This document shows positions 1 to 10,541 of a stretch of DNA of 64,000 nt, piece after piece. This DNA comes from Rhodanobacter spathiphylli B39 (lineage in GTDB: Bacteria > Pseudomonadota > Gammaproteobacteria > Xanthomonadales > Rhodanobacteraceae), in the NCBI RefSeq assembly GCF_000264295.1, contig NZ_AJXT01000012.1, positions 1 through 64,000 on the forward strand. Reading direction: 5' to 3'. The notes below the pieces were generated by a model. The model saw only the letters and a program-made list of their open reading frames with translations, made no database searches and was not told the DNA's origin. Positions within the stretch are counted from its first letter, which is position 1, and each line of letters begins with the position of its first letter. The translations under genes were made by a program, and so were the position numbers.

Positions 1-34
1 CCCCGTTCCCGGTTCCCCGCTCTTTGGAGCTCCC

Positions 35-1402
<1,368 letters not shown>

Positions 1403-1427
1403 AGCAACGCGCTTCTTGCGTTTGCCT

Positions 1428-1591
1428 CCTCTCCCCTTGGGGAGAGGATCGTGACCGGAGGAAATCCCCTGGCGGGAAGGTGAGGGGGCGGACTTGCAGC
1501 ACGCCCGATCAAAACTCGCTCATACACACTTCACCGCTGGCCCCGCCCCTCACCCCAGCCCTCTCCCTCAAGGGAAGAGGGGGACATCACC
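1428..1591. repeat. CTCTCCCC/GGGGAGAG palindromic repeat block
   Basis: The 191-base gap between accC and prmA carries a perfect palindrome, cctctcccc-tt-ggggagagg, at 1428-1447. A second C-rich/G-rich segment at 1545-1590 contains cctcaccccagccctctccc and an opposing GGAAGAGGGGGA. The same kind of block recurs at 19699-19735 and 29494-29620. It has no T-tract, so it is not an obvious intrinsic terminator. It looks like a dispersed REP-like intergenic repeat. Confidence 0.6.
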
Positions 1592-1593
1592 CC

Positions 1594-2493
1594 ATGCCCT
1601 TTCTCGAACTCTCCCTGGTCGTCCGCCTCGAACAGCAACCCGGCGCGGAAGAAGCGCTGGAGGATCTCGGCGCGCTGTCGATCACCTTGCGCGACGCCGA
1701 TGCCGAAACGCCGGACGAACAGGCGATCTTCGAACCCGGCGTGGGCGAGTTGCCGCTGTGGTCGACGATCACGCTGAATGCGCTGTTCGATGAAGACGCC
1801 GACCGCCGCGGCCTGGCCGCGGCGCTGGGTGAACTGTTGCCATGGCTGGAACCGGAGCAGCTGAGTTTCAGCGAGGTCGCCGACCAGAACTGGGAACGCG
1901 TCTGGATGGACCAGTTCAAGCCGATGCCGTTCGGCCGGCGCCTGTGGATCTATCCGTGGAACATCGAACCGCCGGTTGACGACGACCTCGTCGTGGTCCG
2001 GCTCGACCCCGGCCTCGCCTTCGGCAGCGGCACCCATCCCACCACGGCCCTGTGCCTGGAATGGCTGGACGGCCTCGACCTCGACGGCAAGACCATCACC
2101 GACTACGGCTGCGGCTCGGGCATCCTGGCGATCGCCGCGCTGAAACTCGGCGCGGCCAGTGCGGTCGGCGTCGACAACGATCCGCAGGCACTGGTCGCCT
2201 CGGCCGACAACGCCGGGCGCAACGGCGTGGACAACCAGCTCGCGCTGTTCCTGCCGCAGGACGTGGACGCCCCGCCAGCAGACGTGTTCATCGCCAACAT
2301 CCTGGCCGGTCCGCTGGGCGAGCTCGCGCCCACCTTCGCCGCCGCCGCCAAGCCGGGCGCGCCGTTCGCGATCTCCGGCATCCTCGCCGGCCAGCAGGAC
2401 GAACTGCTGCAGCGCTACGCCGAGTGGTTCGAGGATCTGCGGGTGGACACGCGCGAGGACTGGGTGCGCATCAGCGGACGCCGCCGCGGCTGA
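1594..2493 (+). CDS. prmA: Ribosomal protein L11 methyltransferase
   Basis: SAM-dependent methyltransferase that trimethylates ribosomal protein L11. The 299 residues match the family (E. coli PrmA 293). Seen in the sequence: the N-terminal L11-recognition domain beginning MPFLELSLVV, the family signature GLAFGSGTHPTTALCLEWL, and the SAM-binding motif I, DYGCGSGILAIAALKLGA, followed by the acidic VDNDPQA motif II. The reading frame stays open far upstream through the repeat block, but the ATG at 1594 gives the conserved N-terminus. accC-prmA adjacency is common in gammaproteobacteria. Confidence 0.95.
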   Translation: MPFLELSLVVRLEQQPGAEEALEDLGALSITLRDADAETPDEQAIFEPGVGELPLWSTITLNALFDEDADRRGLAAALGELLPWLEPEQLSFSEVADQNWERVWMDQFKPMPFGRRLWIYPWNIEPPVDDDLVVVRLDPGLAFGSGTHPTTALCLEWLDGLDLDGKTITDYGCGSGILAIAALKLGAASAVGVDNDPQALVASADNAGRNGVDNQLALFLPQDVDAPPADVFIANILAGPLGELAPTFAAAAKPGAPFAISGILAGQQDELLQRYAEWFEDLRVDTREDWVRISGRRRG

Positions 2494-2563
2494 AACTTGG
2501 ATGCAGGCTTGGCGGCGCGATCAGCCTGCTAAGCTTGGCCGATACCGATTCAAAACGGCCTGC

Positions 2564-3424
2564 ATGTATACCCAATGCCCCGAATGCCTGTCCGTGTTCT
2601 CGCTGGATGCGCCGACACTCGCCAAGGCGCACGGCCATGTCGTGTGCGGCCATTGCCATGCCGGTTTCGACAGCCTGGCCACGCTCGCCGAACAGCTGCC
2701 GCCTGAACCGTTCGTCGAGTTGCCGCTGAACGAACCCGCATTCGAACCACCGCTGCTCGACCTGGTGATCTATCGCCCGCGACCGGAGCCGACGCCTGTC
2801 GTCGTGCTCGGCGAGGCGCCAGTCGCGGCGGCGTCGGCCACTCCCGTGGAGGACTTCTCGCAACTGGTGTTTGCGCCGCGCTTTGCACGCGAGCCGAAGG
2901 CCCGGGCGCCGAAGCGAACGGAACGAAGGGAACGGCGGCACCTGTCGTCATCGGACGAACGGCGCTGGCCATGGGTACTGGCCTGCAGCCTGCTGACACT
3001 GTCGCTCGGCGTCCAGCTGGCCTGGGCCAAGCGCAACGACCTGATCCGCGATCCGCTCACCGGCGGCTGGCTGCGCAGCGCCTGCGCGACTATGGGCTGC
3101 GAGCTGCCGCTGGTCGCCGCACCGGAACGGCTGCGGTTGCTGGCCAGCAACGTGCAGGCGCACCCGAGTGTCGCCCACGCGCTGATGATCAGCGCCAGCG
3201 TGCGCAACGATGCCGCCTTTGCCCAGCCGTACCCGGTGCTGACGATCACCTTGTCGAACGCGCAGGGCCAGCGCATCGCGATGCGCCGGCTGCAGCCGGA
3301 GGAGTACCTGGACGACACCTCGATCCTGCGCAGCGGGCTGGCGCCCGGGGGCACGGCGGTGCTGCTGCTGGAGGTGGAGGACCCGGGCGACAGCGCGGTG
3401 GCGTTCGAGATCGGTTTCGAATGA
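2564..3424 (+). CDS. DUF3426 zinc-ribbon membrane protein
   Basis: A 286-residue protein of unknown function. The N-terminus is an MJ0042-type zinc ribbon with paired cysteines C5/C8 and C28/C31. An acidic and then basic low-complexity linker follows, then one transmembrane segment at about residues 133-153, then a C-terminal domain of about 130 residues that matches the DUF3426 pattern and should lie in the periplasm. It sits between prmA and fis, the usual place for this family in Lysobacterales. The ATG at 2564 puts the zinc ribbon at the very start; the frame is open upstream but that part overlaps prmA. The zinc ribbon suggests metal binding or redox sensing at the inner membrane, which is inference. 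Confidence 0.85.
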   Translation: MYTQCPECLSVFSLDAPTLAKAHGHVVCGHCHAGFDSLATLAEQLPPEPFVELPLNEPAFEPPLLDLVIYRPRPEPTPVVVLGEAPVAAASATPVEDFSQLVFAPRFAREPKARAPKRTERRERRHLSSSDERRWPWVLACSLLTLSLGVQLAWAKRNDLIRDPLTGGWLRSACATMGCELPLVAAPERLRLLASNVQAHPSVAHALMISASVRNDAAFAQPYPVLTITLSNAQGQRIAMRRLQPEEYLDDTSILRSGLAPGGTAVLLLEVEDPGDSAVAFEIGFE

Positions 3425-3582
3425 AGGCATCCCCGGTACTTAAAATTATCCGCCCGCGCGGGTAGACTCGACTCTTCGCGTCTGCATGCCTCGACCGCAT
3501 GCAACAGGCGCCACGAAGCACCAGCATCATCCATAACCATTCGCGACGGCCCATGCAGTCGTCGTTTCGTACGTGAGGGAAA

Positions 3583-3906
3583 ATGTCCGTGAATGCCGTA
3601 AGACTGCCTGCTGCCGAGCCCGCCAGAGCGGCCTCGTCGCAGAACGCAGGTTCGCCTGGCGCCAGCCACCATGGCCAGAGCGCCCTGAGCGAATGTGTCA
3701 CCCGCACGGTGCGCCGCTATCTCGCCGATATCGGTGACACCGAGTGTGCCGAAGGCCTGCACGCGCTGGTGCTGCGGGAAGTCGAGGTGCCGCTGTTGCG
3801 CGAGGTGCTGGCCTTCCACGACGGCAATCAGAGCCGCGCCGCCAGCGCGCTCGGCATCAACCGCGCTACCCTGCGCAAGAAGCTGGCCGCACACGGCCTG
3901 CTGTAA
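3583..3906 (+). CDS. fis: Fis-family nucleoid-associated DNA-binding protein
   Basis: A 107-residue Fis-type protein: DNA bending and transcriptional regulation of rRNA, recombination and growth-phase genes in classical Fis. The C-terminus shows the helix-turn-helix GNQSRAASALGINRATLRKKL, highly typical of Fis. The N-terminus has a disordered extension of about 35 residues rich in Ala/Ser/Pro compared with E. coli Fis (98). The ATG at 3583 is preceded by GTGAGGGAAA, a good ribosome-binding site. The 158-base gap after the DUF3426 gene likely holds its promoter. purH follows 72 bases downstream, a conserved fis-purH arrangement in this order. Confidence 0.92.
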   Translation: MSVNAVRLPAAEPARAASSQNAGSPGASHHGQSALSECVTRTVRRYLADIGDTECAEGLHALVLREVEVPLLREVLAFHDGNQSRAASALGINRATLRKKLAAHGLL

Positions 3907-3920
3907 TTCCCACCCGCAAA

Positions 3921-3948
3921 AGCCGGCCTGCGTTTGGCCGGCTATAAT
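3921..3948 (+). promoter_or_regulatory. fis-end hairpin overlapping the purH -10 box
   Basis: Arms agccggcc (3921-3928) and ggccggct (3936-3943) form an 8-bp stem with a 7-base loop just after the fis stop. A perfect TATAAT at 3943-3948 begins in the last base of the right arm. No convincing -35 hexamer lies 16-18 bp upstream. The arrangement suggests that transcription ending or pausing after fis overlaps the start of purH transcription, leaving a leader of about 25 nt. Confidence 0.55.
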
Positions 3949-3978
3949 GACCGGCTTTCCCCCTACGGAAACCCGCTC

Positions 3979-5589
3979 ATGCCCGCTCCCCAGCTCGTCC
4001 CGGTTCGTCGCGCCCTGCTCAGCGTCTCCGACAAGACCGGCCTGATCGACCTGGGACGACGCCTCGCCGCGAAAGGCATCGAACTGCTCTCCACCGGTGG
4101 CAGCGCGAAGGCGCTGCGCGAAGCGGGCATCGCGGTCACCGACGTCAGCGACGTCACCGGTTTCCCTGAAATCATGGACGGCCGGGTCAAGACCCTGCAT
4201 CCGAACGTGCACGGCGGCCTGCTCGGTCGCCGCGGCACCGACGACGCGGTGATGGCCGAACTCGGCATCGCGCCGATCGATCTGCTGGTGCTGAACCTTT
4301 ATCCGTTCGAGGCCACGGTGGCGAGGCCGGACTGCACCCTGGAGCAGGCGATCGAGAACATCGACATCGGCGGCCCGGCGATGCTGCGTTCGGCGGCGAA
4401 GAACTGGAACGACGTGGGCGTGCTGACCTCGCCCGGGCAGTACGACGCGGCGCTGGCCGAGATCGAACAGCACGGCGGCCTGACCCGCGCCACCCGCTTC
4501 AGTCTGGCGGTGACCGCATTCAACAACGTGTCGAACTATGACGGTGCGATCAGCGATTACCTGTCGGGCCTGCAACTGGACGAGACGCAGCAGACGATCG
4601 CCGGCCACGCCACCTTCCCCGCGCAGATCAACGGCCGCTTCACCAAGCTGATGGACCTGCGCTACGGCGAAAACCCGCACCAGCAGGCAGCGTTCTACAG
4701 CGACCTGCACCCCGCTGCCGGCACGCTGGCCACCTTCCGGCAGCTGCAGGGCAAGGAGCTTTCGTTCAACAACATCGCCGATGCCGATGCTGCGTGGGAA
4801 TGCGTGCGCAGCTTCGTCAAGCCGGCCTGCGTGATCGTCAAGCACGCCAACCCCTGCGGCGTGGCGGTGAGCCTGGACGGCATCGGCAAGGCCTACGACC
4901 TGGCCTTCCAGACCGATCCCACGTCCGCCTTCGGCGGCATCATCGCGTTCAACCGCGAAGTGGATGGCGCCACCGCGAAGGCGATCGTCGAGCGCCAGTT
5001 CGTCGAGGTGGTGCTGGCGCCGGCGTATGCGGACGAAGCGCTCAAGGCGTTCCACAAGAAAGGCAACGTGCGCGTGCTGGTCATTCCGATTCCCGAGGAC
5101 GGCAACCTGCTCGGCGCGCATCCGGGCGGCCATTCCAAGCGCGTGGGTTCGGGCCTGCTGATCCAGAGCGCCGACACCGGCATGATCACCGCCGCCGACC
5201 TCAAGGTGGTGACCCGCAAGGCGCCCACCGAGGCGCAGATCCACGACCTGATCTTCGCCTGGAAGGTGGCCAAGTTCGTCAAGTCCAACGCCATCGTCTA
5301 CGCCCGCGATCGCCAGACCATCGGCATCGGCGCCGGCCAGATGAGCCGCGTGTACAGCGCGAAGATCGCCGGCATCAAGGCCGCCGACGAGAATCTCGAA
5401 GTGCGTGGTTCGGTGATGGCATCGGATGCGTTCTTCCCGTTCCGCGACGGCATCGACGCGGCGGCCGCCGCCGGCATCAGCGCGGTGATCCAGCCGGGCG
5501 GCTCGATGCGCGATGCCGAAGTGATCGCCGCTGCCGACGAGCACGACATGGCGATGGTGTTCACCGGGATGCGCCACTTCCGTCACTGA
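3979..5589 (+). CDS. purH: Bifunctional AICAR formyltransferase / IMP cyclohydrolase
   Basis: Catalyses the last two steps of de novo IMP synthesis: formylation of AICAR with 10-formyl-THF, then ring closure. The 536 residues match the family (E. coli 529). Seen: the N-terminal MGS-like cyclohydrolase domain ([45 protein letters not shown]) and the C-terminal transformylase ([30 protein letters not shown], and the end [11 protein letters not shown] typical of PurH). The frame is open 45 bases further upstream, but the ATG at 3979 matches the family N-terminus and lies downstream of the TATAAT at 3943. Confidence 0.97.
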   Translation: MPAPQLVPVRRALLSVSDKTGLIDLGRRLAAKGIELLSTGGSAKALREAGIAVTDVSDVTGFPEIMDGRVKTLHPNVHGGLLGRRGTDDAVMAELGIAPIDLLVLNLYPFEATVARPDCTLEQAIENIDIGGPAMLRSAAKNWNDVGVLTSPGQYDAALAEIEQHGGLTRATRFSLAVTAFNNVSNYDGAISDYLSGLQLDETQQTIAGHATFPAQINGRFTKLMDLRYGENPHQQAAFYSDLHPAAGTLATFRQLQGKELSFNNIADADAAWECVRSFVKPACVIVKHANPCGVAVSLDGIGKAYDLAFQTDPTSAFGGIIAFNREVDGATAKAIVERQFVEVVLAPAYADEALKAFHKKGNVRVLVIPIPEDGNLLGAHPGGHSKRVGSGLLIQSADTGMITAADLKVVTRKAPTEAQIHDLIFAWKVAKFVKSNAIVYARDRQTIGIGAGQMSRVYSAKIAGIKAADENLEVRGSVMASDAFFPFRDGIDAAAAAGISAVIQPGGSMRDAEVIAAADEHDMAMVFTGMRHFRH

Positions 5590-5670
5590 ACATGACGGAA
5601 GCAGATCCGGCATTGAGTCCGGGCGCGGACGGGCGCACGCTCGGCATCCACCCTCACGCGGGAGGCTGCC

Positions 5671-6381
5671 ATGCATTATCAGCTGTTCTACTGGAGCGGC
5701 ATCCAGGGTCGCGGCGAGTTCGTGCGGCTGGCGCTGGAGGATGCCGGCGCCCCGTATGACGACATCGCCCGCGAGCAGGGCGACGACGTCATGGTGCAGT
5801 ATCTCGACGGTGTCCACGACGGTCCACTGCCGTTTGCACCGCCCTTCCTCAAGGCCGGCCGATTGCTGATCGCGCAGACGGCGAACATCCTGCACCATCT
5901 CGGGCCGCCGCTCGACCTGGTGCCGGACAGCGAGAGCCGCCGGCTGCTTGCGCAGCAGTTGCAGCTGACCATCGCCGACCTGGTCGCCGAAGTGCACGAC
6001 TCGCATCATCCGATCGCGGGCAGCCTGTACTACGAAGAGCAGCGCAGCGAAGCCGTCCGCCGTGCCGCGGACCTGCGCGAGACCCGGCTGCCGAAATACC
6101 TCGACTACTTCGAACAGGTGCTGGAACGCAGCGGCGGGCATCACCCCCTGCATGCGCACTCGTACGTCGATCTGTCGCTGTTCCAGCTGATGAGCGGGCT
6201 GGAGTATGCGTTTCCGCGGGCGATGCTGCGCATCGGCCGGCAACTGCCGCTGTTGCGGGCACTGAAGGAGCGGGTGGCGCAACGACCTCGCGTCGCCGCG
6301 TATCTCGCCTCGCCACGACGCCTGCCGTTCAACGAGAGCGGCATCTTCCGGCACTATCCGGAACTGGACGACCCGGCCTAG
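5671..6381 (+). CDS. Glutathione S-transferase family protein
   Basis: A 236-residue cytosolic GST-like protein. The N-terminal thioredoxin-fold half begins YQLFYWSGIQGRGEFVRLALEDAGAPY, with a Tyr in the usual catalytic position near residue 8 and the glutathione-binding region ending in AQTANILHHL. The C-terminal half is all-helical (residues about 90-215). It resembles sigma/alpha-type GSTs that conjugate or reduce electrophiles with glutathione; the actual substrate cannot be told. The ATG at 5671 is preceded by GCGGGAGGCTGCC, a strong ribosome-binding site. It stands 81 bases after purH on the same strand and could be co-transcribed. Confidence 0.85.
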   Translation: MHYQLFYWSGIQGRGEFVRLALEDAGAPYDDIAREQGDDVMVQYLDGVHDGPLPFAPPFLKAGRLLIAQTANILHHLGPPLDLVPDSESRRLLAQQLQLTIADLVAEVHDSHHPIAGSLYYEEQRSEAVRRAADLRETRLPKYLDYFEQVLERSGGHHPLHAHSYVDLSLFQLMSGLEYAFPRAMLRIGRQLPLLRALKERVAQRPRVAAYLASPRRLPFNESGIFRHYPELDDPA

Positions 6382-6496
6382 GCGACCCGGGCGAACAGCG
6401 CCGAGCCCGGTGCGAACAGCAACCAGCTTTCACGCAGCTGCCCAGGACATCCTCACGACCGGCACCGGCCTGGCCGGGTGCCGGTGGAGCGCGCCG

Positions 6497-7027
6497 TCAG
6501 TGACCGCTGTCGTTCGGCGTGGCTTCGTCCGACTCTGCCGGGGGCCGCGCCTTGCCCCACTCCAGCACCTTGTACATCACCGGGCCCACCGGTTTCTGGC
6601 CATGCTCGTCGACCAGCCGACCCTGCGGGTCGACCATGTAGGTCTGGGCGATGCCGCTTTTCGGCGTGATCACCACCATGTAGACACGGCCGTTGCGGCT
6701 GTATTCCTGGATGCTGTTGTCGCCTTCCTGGTGCACCCGCACTTCCGGCGTCACTTCGTCGCGCGGATGCCGCGCGCCGTCGTCGTGCATCGCCGGCAGG
6801 GCCTGCGGCTTCAGGTTGAGGGACTTTGCGGGCGCGCTGGCGGCAGCGGCGCTCTTCGTCGCGGTCTTTTTTGCCGTCGGCGGACTGACGGCTTTCACTC
6901 CCGGGGCGTTGAGGCCAGGCGGCGGTGGCACGTTCGTCGATGGAGCGGATTGCGCCAACGCACTCGAGCCCGGCAGGCTCACTGCGAACAGGAAGCTGGC
7001 GGCAGCCAGCACGGCAACGGTCTTCAT
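6497..7027 (-). CDS. DUF2782 secreted protein
   Basis: A 176-residue protein of unknown function. An N-terminal signal peptide (MKTVAVLAAASFLFAVSLPG... ending near SALA) is followed by a Pro/Ala/Lys-rich linker and a C-terminal DUF2782-like domain (EVRVHQEGDNSIQEYSRNGR... VDPQGRL). The ATG at 7027 was chosen because it begins the signal peptide and follows GAGGTTGCCGCC; the frame is open further upstream. It is divergent from polA, a pairing also known from Pseudomonas and Xanthomonas genomes. It is probably periplasmic or membrane-attached. Confidence 0.85.
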   Translation of the reverse strand: MKTVAVLAAASFLFAVSLPGSSALAQSAPSTNVPPPPGLNAPGVKAVSPPTAKKTATKSAAAASAPAKSLNLKPQALPAMHDDGARHPRDEVTPEVRVHQEGDNSIQEYSRNGRVYMVVITPKSGIAQTYMVDPQGRLVDEHGQKPVGPVMYKVLEWGKARPPAESDEATPNDSGH

Positions 7028-7186
7028 GGCGGCAACCTCGTTCGGGGAGGGCAGCATAGCAGCGCGATGCACCCGCTTTCGTGAAGCGCGGCGTTTCGCC
7101 CTGCATGCGAGAATGGCCGGCACTCTTCCCCGGGCCCGCCGGCCTGCAACGCCGGTGCGGCTGTTCCGCCCAGGTCACCATTGCCC

Positions 7187-9949
7187 ATGCCCAAGCTCAT
7201 CCTCATCGACGGCTCTTCCTATCTGTACCGCGCCTTCCATGCGCTGCCGCCGCTGACCAATGCGCAAGGCGAGCCCACCGGCGCGCTGTTCGGCGTGGTC
7301 AACATGCTGCGTGCCACGCTGAAGGCGAAGCCGGAGTACCTGGCTTTCGTCAGCGACGCACCCGGGCCGACCTTCCGCGACGCGCTGTACGACCAGTACA
7401 AGGCGAATCGCCCGCCGATGCCGGACGACCTGCGCGCCCAGGTCGAGCCGATGCTGGCAATCGTCGGCGCGCTGGGCTTTCCGATCCTGCGCGTGGGCGG
7501 GGTCGAGGCCGATGACGTGATCGGCACGCTGGCGATGCAGGCGCATGAGCTGGGCATCGAGGTGGAGGTGTCCACCGGCGACAAGGACATGGCCCAGCTG
7601 GTTGGCCCCCACGTCACCCTGGTCAACACCATGAGCAACACGGTGATGGACAGCAACGGCGTGATGGAGAAATTCGGCGTGCGGCCGGATCAGATCATCG
7701 ACTTCCTCGCGCTCACCGGCGACGCCATCGACAACGTCCCGGGCGTGCCCAAGTGCGGCCCCAAGACCGCCGCGAAATGGCTGGCCGAATACGATTCGCT
7801 GGACGGCGTGATCGCCAACGCGGACAAGATCGGCGGCAAGATCGGCGAGAGCCTGCGCGAAGCGCTGCCGCGGCTGCCGCTGTCGCGGGAGCTGGTCACC
7901 ATCAAGACCGACGTGCCGCTGGAATTCGGTCCCACCGAACTGGCCCAGCGCGACGCCGACGTGGCGCAGCTGCGCGAGCTGTACACGCGCTACGAGTTCA
8001 AGGCCGCGCTGAAGGAGCTGGATGGCCAGGAGCCGGGCATCGGGCATCCCGCAGGGGGACTTCCTGACGGTCGCCCGGCACCCGGCATCGATCAAGCCAC
8101 GGCCGCCGGGAGCCCTGCCGCGCCTGATGCGGCATTGTCCGCGCCGGGTGACTACGAACTGGTCACCACCCGGCCGCAGTTCGACGCCTGGTTGGAAAAA
8201 CTCCGCGGTGCCGAACTGATCGCCTTCGACACCGAAACCACCAGCATCGACGCGATGCGCGCGGACATCGTCGGCATCAGCTTGGCGGTGGAGCCGGGCA
8301 AGGCCTGCTACATCCCGCTGGGCCACGACTATCCCGGCGCGCCGAAGCAGCTCGACCGCGAAGAGGTGCTGGCTGCGCTGAAGCCGGTCTTCGAGGATCC
8401 ATCGCGGCCCAAGCTCGGCCAGCACGCGAAGTACGACATCAACATCCTGGCGCACTACGGCATCGCGGTGCAGGGGCTGGCGCACGACTCGATGCTCGAA
8501 TCCTACGTGTGGAACGCCACCGCCACGCGCCACGACATGGACTCGCTGGCGAAGAAATACCTGGGCTACGAGACGATCAAGTACGAACAGGTCGCCGGCA
8601 AGGGCGCGAAGCAGATTTCATTCTCCCAGGTGGACCTGGACACCGCCTGCCGCTATGCCGCCGAGGATGCCGACATCACCCTGCGCCTGCACCATGCGCT
8701 GTGGCCGAAGCTGGAGAGCGTGCCGTCCTTGCGCGACGTGTACCGGGACATCGAGATTCCGCTGGTGCCGGTACTGGCCGAGATGGAACGCCGCGGCGTG
8801 CTGATCGACGGCGACGAACTGCGTCGGCAGAGTCAGCAGCTGGGCAAGCGCATGCTGGAATTGCAGCAGCAGTCGTACGCGCTGGCCGGACGCGAGTTCA
8901 ACCTGGATTCGCCCAAGCAGTTGCAGGCGGTGCTGTTCGACGAGCTCGGCCTCGAAGCGAAACTGAAGACGCCCACCGGCCAGCCTTCCACCAATGAGGA
9001 AGCGCTGGAGGCGATCGCCGAGACCCACGAGCTGCCGCGGCTGATCCTCGACTACCGCGGCCTGGCCAAGCTGCGCAGCACGTACACCGACAAACTGTCA
9101 GGCATCGTCAATCCGCGCACGGGCCGCGTGCACACCAGCTACCACCAGGGTTCGGTGGCGACCGGTCGGATCTCTTCCTCCGACCCGAACCTGCAGAACA
9201 TCCCGGTGCGTACCGAAGAGGGCCGGCGCATCCGCCAGGCCTTCATCGCGCCACCCGGCTGGAAGGTGATGGCGGCGGACTATTCGCAGATCGAGCTGCG
9301 CATCATGGCCCACCTGTCCGGCGACGAAGGCCTGCTGCGCGCGTTCCACTCCGGCGGTGACGTGCATCGCGCCACCGCGGCCGAAGTGTTCGGCGTGGCG
9401 CCGGAGGAGATCACCACCAACCAGCGCCGCGCGGCCAAGGCGATCAACTTCGGCCTGATGTACGGCATGAGTGCGTTCGGCCTGGCCCGCCAGCTCGGCG
9501 TGGAACGCGGCGAGGCCGGCGACTACATGGGCCGCTACTTCTCGCGCTACCCCGGCGTGCGCGCGTTCATGGATGCCACCCGCGAACAGGCCCACCGCGA
9601 CGGCTACGTGGAAACCATCTTCGGCCGCCGGCTCTATCTGGAGAACCTCAACGCTCGCAACGCAGGCTTGCGCCAGGGCGCCGAGCGCGCCGCGGTGAAC
9701 GCACCGATGCAGGGCAGCGCGGCCGACATCATCAAGCGCGCGATGATCGCGGTGGCCACGTGGCTGAAGGATCGCGACGACGCACACATGCTGATGCAGG
9801 TGCACGACGAACTGGTGTTCGAGGTGCGCAGCGAGGCGATCGAGGAAGTGCGGGCGGCCGTGGTCGAACGGATGTCCGGCGCCGCGGCACTGGCGGTGCC
9901 GCTGCTGGTCGACGTGGGCGTGGGCGCCAACTGGGACGAGGCGCATTGA
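7187..9949 (+). CDS. polA: DNA polymerase I
   Basis: Repair and Okazaki-fragment maturation polymerase, 920 residues (E. coli 928). Three domains are visible: the 5'-3' exonuclease (residues 1 to about 290, starting LILIDGSSYLYRAFHAL), the 3'-5' proofreading domain with an intact FDTETT metal-binding motif near residue 347, and the family A polymerase with motif A DYSQIELRIMAHLSGD (about 698), motif B RRAAKAINFGLMYG and motif C QVHDELVFEV (about 870). All catalytic acids are present, so proofreading should be active. A Pro/Gly/Ala-rich linker of about 30 residues separates the first two domains. ATG at 7187 is preferred over the in-frame TTG at 7181. Confidence 0.98.
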   Translation: MPKLILIDGSSYLYRAFHALPPLTNAQGEPTGALFGVVNMLRATLKAKPEYLAFVSDAPGPTFRDALYDQYKANRPPMPDDLRAQVEPMLAIVGALGFPILRVGGVEADDVIGTLAMQAHELGIEVEVSTGDKDMAQLVGPHVTLVNTMSNTVMDSNGVMEKFGVRPDQIIDFLALTGDAIDNVPGVPKCGPKTAAKWLAEYDSLDGVIANADKIGGKIGESLREALPRLPLSRELVTIKTDVPLEFGPTELAQRDADVAQLRELYTRYEFKAALKELDGQEPGIGHPAGGLPDGRPAPGIDQATAAGSPAAPDAALSAPGDYELVTTRPQFDAWLEKLRGAELIAFDTETTSIDAMRADIVGISLAVEPGKACYIPLGHDYPGAPKQLDREEVLAALKPVFEDPSRPKLGQHAKYDINILAHYGIAVQGLAHDSMLESYVWNATATRHDMDSLAKKYLGYETIKYEQVAGKGAKQISFSQVDLDTACRYAAEDADITLRLHHALWPKLESVPSLRDVYRDIEIPLVPVLAEMERRGVLIDGDELRRQSQQLGKRMLELQQQSYALAGREFNLDSPKQLQAVLFDELGLEAKLKTPTGQPSTNEEALEAIAETHELPRLILDYRGLAKLRSTYTDKLSGIVNPRTGRVHTSYHQGSVATGRISSSDPNLQNIPVRTEEGRRIRQAFIAPPGWKVMAADYSQIELRIMAHLSGDEGLLRAFHSGGDVHRATAAEVFGVAPEEITTNQRRAAKAINFGLMYGMSAFGLARQLGVERGEAGDYMGRYFSRYPGVRAFMDATREQAHRDGYVETIFGRRLYLENLNARNAGLRQGAERAAVNAPMQGSAADIIKRAMIAVATWLKDRDDAHMLMQVHDELVFEVRSEAIEEVRAAVVERMSGAAALAVPLLVDVGVGANWDEAH

Positions 9950-10007
9950 GCGGCGTTCCCGTTAATTTTCCATGAGACTGAATCGCTCGTAAATTTCTCT
10001 GCAACCC

Positions 10008-10038
10008 TTGCAACTTTTTCGATCCACCCCACTCTAAT
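10008..10038 (+). promoter_or_regulatory. Promoter of the sRNA downstream of polA
   Basis: A -35-like TTGCAA at 10008-10013 and a -10-like TCTAAT (5/6 to consensus) at 10033-10038, 19 bp apart, predict a start near 10045, just at the first hairpin of the small RNA. Confidence 0.5.
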
Positions 10039-10044
10039 CCCACG

Positions 10045-10167
10045 GATGCACGCAACGGCATCCGCGGCGCGCTCACCTCCCTGAGCCGCCACAGGCACGA
10101 ACCTCTCCCCTGGGTCTTCGTGTCTGCCCCGCCCCGGAGGCTCCCCCTAGCCTCCGGGGCTTTTTTT
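10045..10167 (+). ncRNA. Candidate C-rich trans-acting sRNA (sX13-like) downstream of polA
   Basis: The 314-base gap after polA contains no protein gene but has a complete sRNA-like unit of about 123 nt. Hairpin 1: cggatgc/gcatccg (10043-10049 with 10058-10064). Hairpin 2: caggcacgaa/ttcgtgtctg (10092-10101 with 10117-10126), one G-U pair, exposing CUCCCCU in the loop. Hairpin 3 is a strong intrinsic terminator, gccccggaggct/agcctccggggc (10131-10142 with 10149-10160), loop CCCCCU, followed by seven T. Xanthomonas sX13 is known as a roughly 115-nt sRNA with single-stranded C-rich motifs in its loops that pair with G-rich translation start regions; from memory it also lies beside polA. Identity with sX13 is inference; the RNA unit itself is well supported. 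Confidence 0.75.
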
Positions 10168-10263
10168 GCCCGCCGTCCATCCGCCGGCCTGCCGCCTCGC
10201 CTGTACGTTTCATGCACACCGGCGCACGGCATACTCCCGGGCACACTCACCAAGGGGAACACC

Positions 10264-10482
10264 ATGCGCACAGGTCTGATCATCGTCGGCATCATCCTCA
10301 TTGCCGCGGGTATCTGGGTGGTGGCCGGCCATGCCTTCTACCAGGACACCGACACCCTGGTGCAGGTCGGTTCGGCCAAGCTCACCGCCACCCACGACAA
10401 GGGCGTGCCGCAATGGATCGGCATTGCCGGCATCGTGGTCGGCGCGTTGCTGGCGCTTGGCGGCTTCATGCAGAAGCGCTGA
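10264..10482 (+). CDS. Small two-transmembrane inner-membrane protein
   Basis: A 72-residue protein of unknown function. Two hydrophobic helices (residues about 4-24 and 49-68) flank a short polar segment (YQDTDTLVQVGSAKLTATHD), and the protein ends in QKR. The ATG at 10264 follows CAAGGGGAACACC, a good ribosome-binding site. It is followed by an intrinsic terminator, so it is probably a single-gene transcript. Short two-helix proteins of this kind are common stress or envelope proteins, but nothing assigns a role. Confidence 0.75.
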   Translation: MRTGLIIVGIILIAAGIWVVAGHAFYQDTDTLVQVGSAKLTATHDKGVPQWIGIAGIVVGALLALGGFMQKR

Positions 10483-10503
10483 CGGCGACCATGCGCCAGC
10501 CGG

Positions 10504-10528
10504 AAACCGCCGCCTTCGCGGCGGTTTT
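10504..10528 (+). terminator. Intrinsic terminator before uvrD
   Basis: Arms aaaccgccgc (10504-10513) and gcggcggttt (10518-10527) with a CTTC tetraloop, followed by a T-rich stretch ttccttt. It ends the transcript of the small membrane protein gene. Confidence 0.8.
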
Positions 10529-10541
10529 CCTTTGTGCCCAC

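Noticed and set aside
2770-6354. 1,194-codon open frame on the minus strand across purH and neighbours
   Set aside because: A shadow of high-GC coding on the other strand; purH, fis and the GST have clear family motifs.
10504-10528. Considering the AAACCGCCGC palindrome as a mobile-element end
   Set aside because: Followed by a T-rich tract directly after a gene; it is an ordinary intrinsic terminator.
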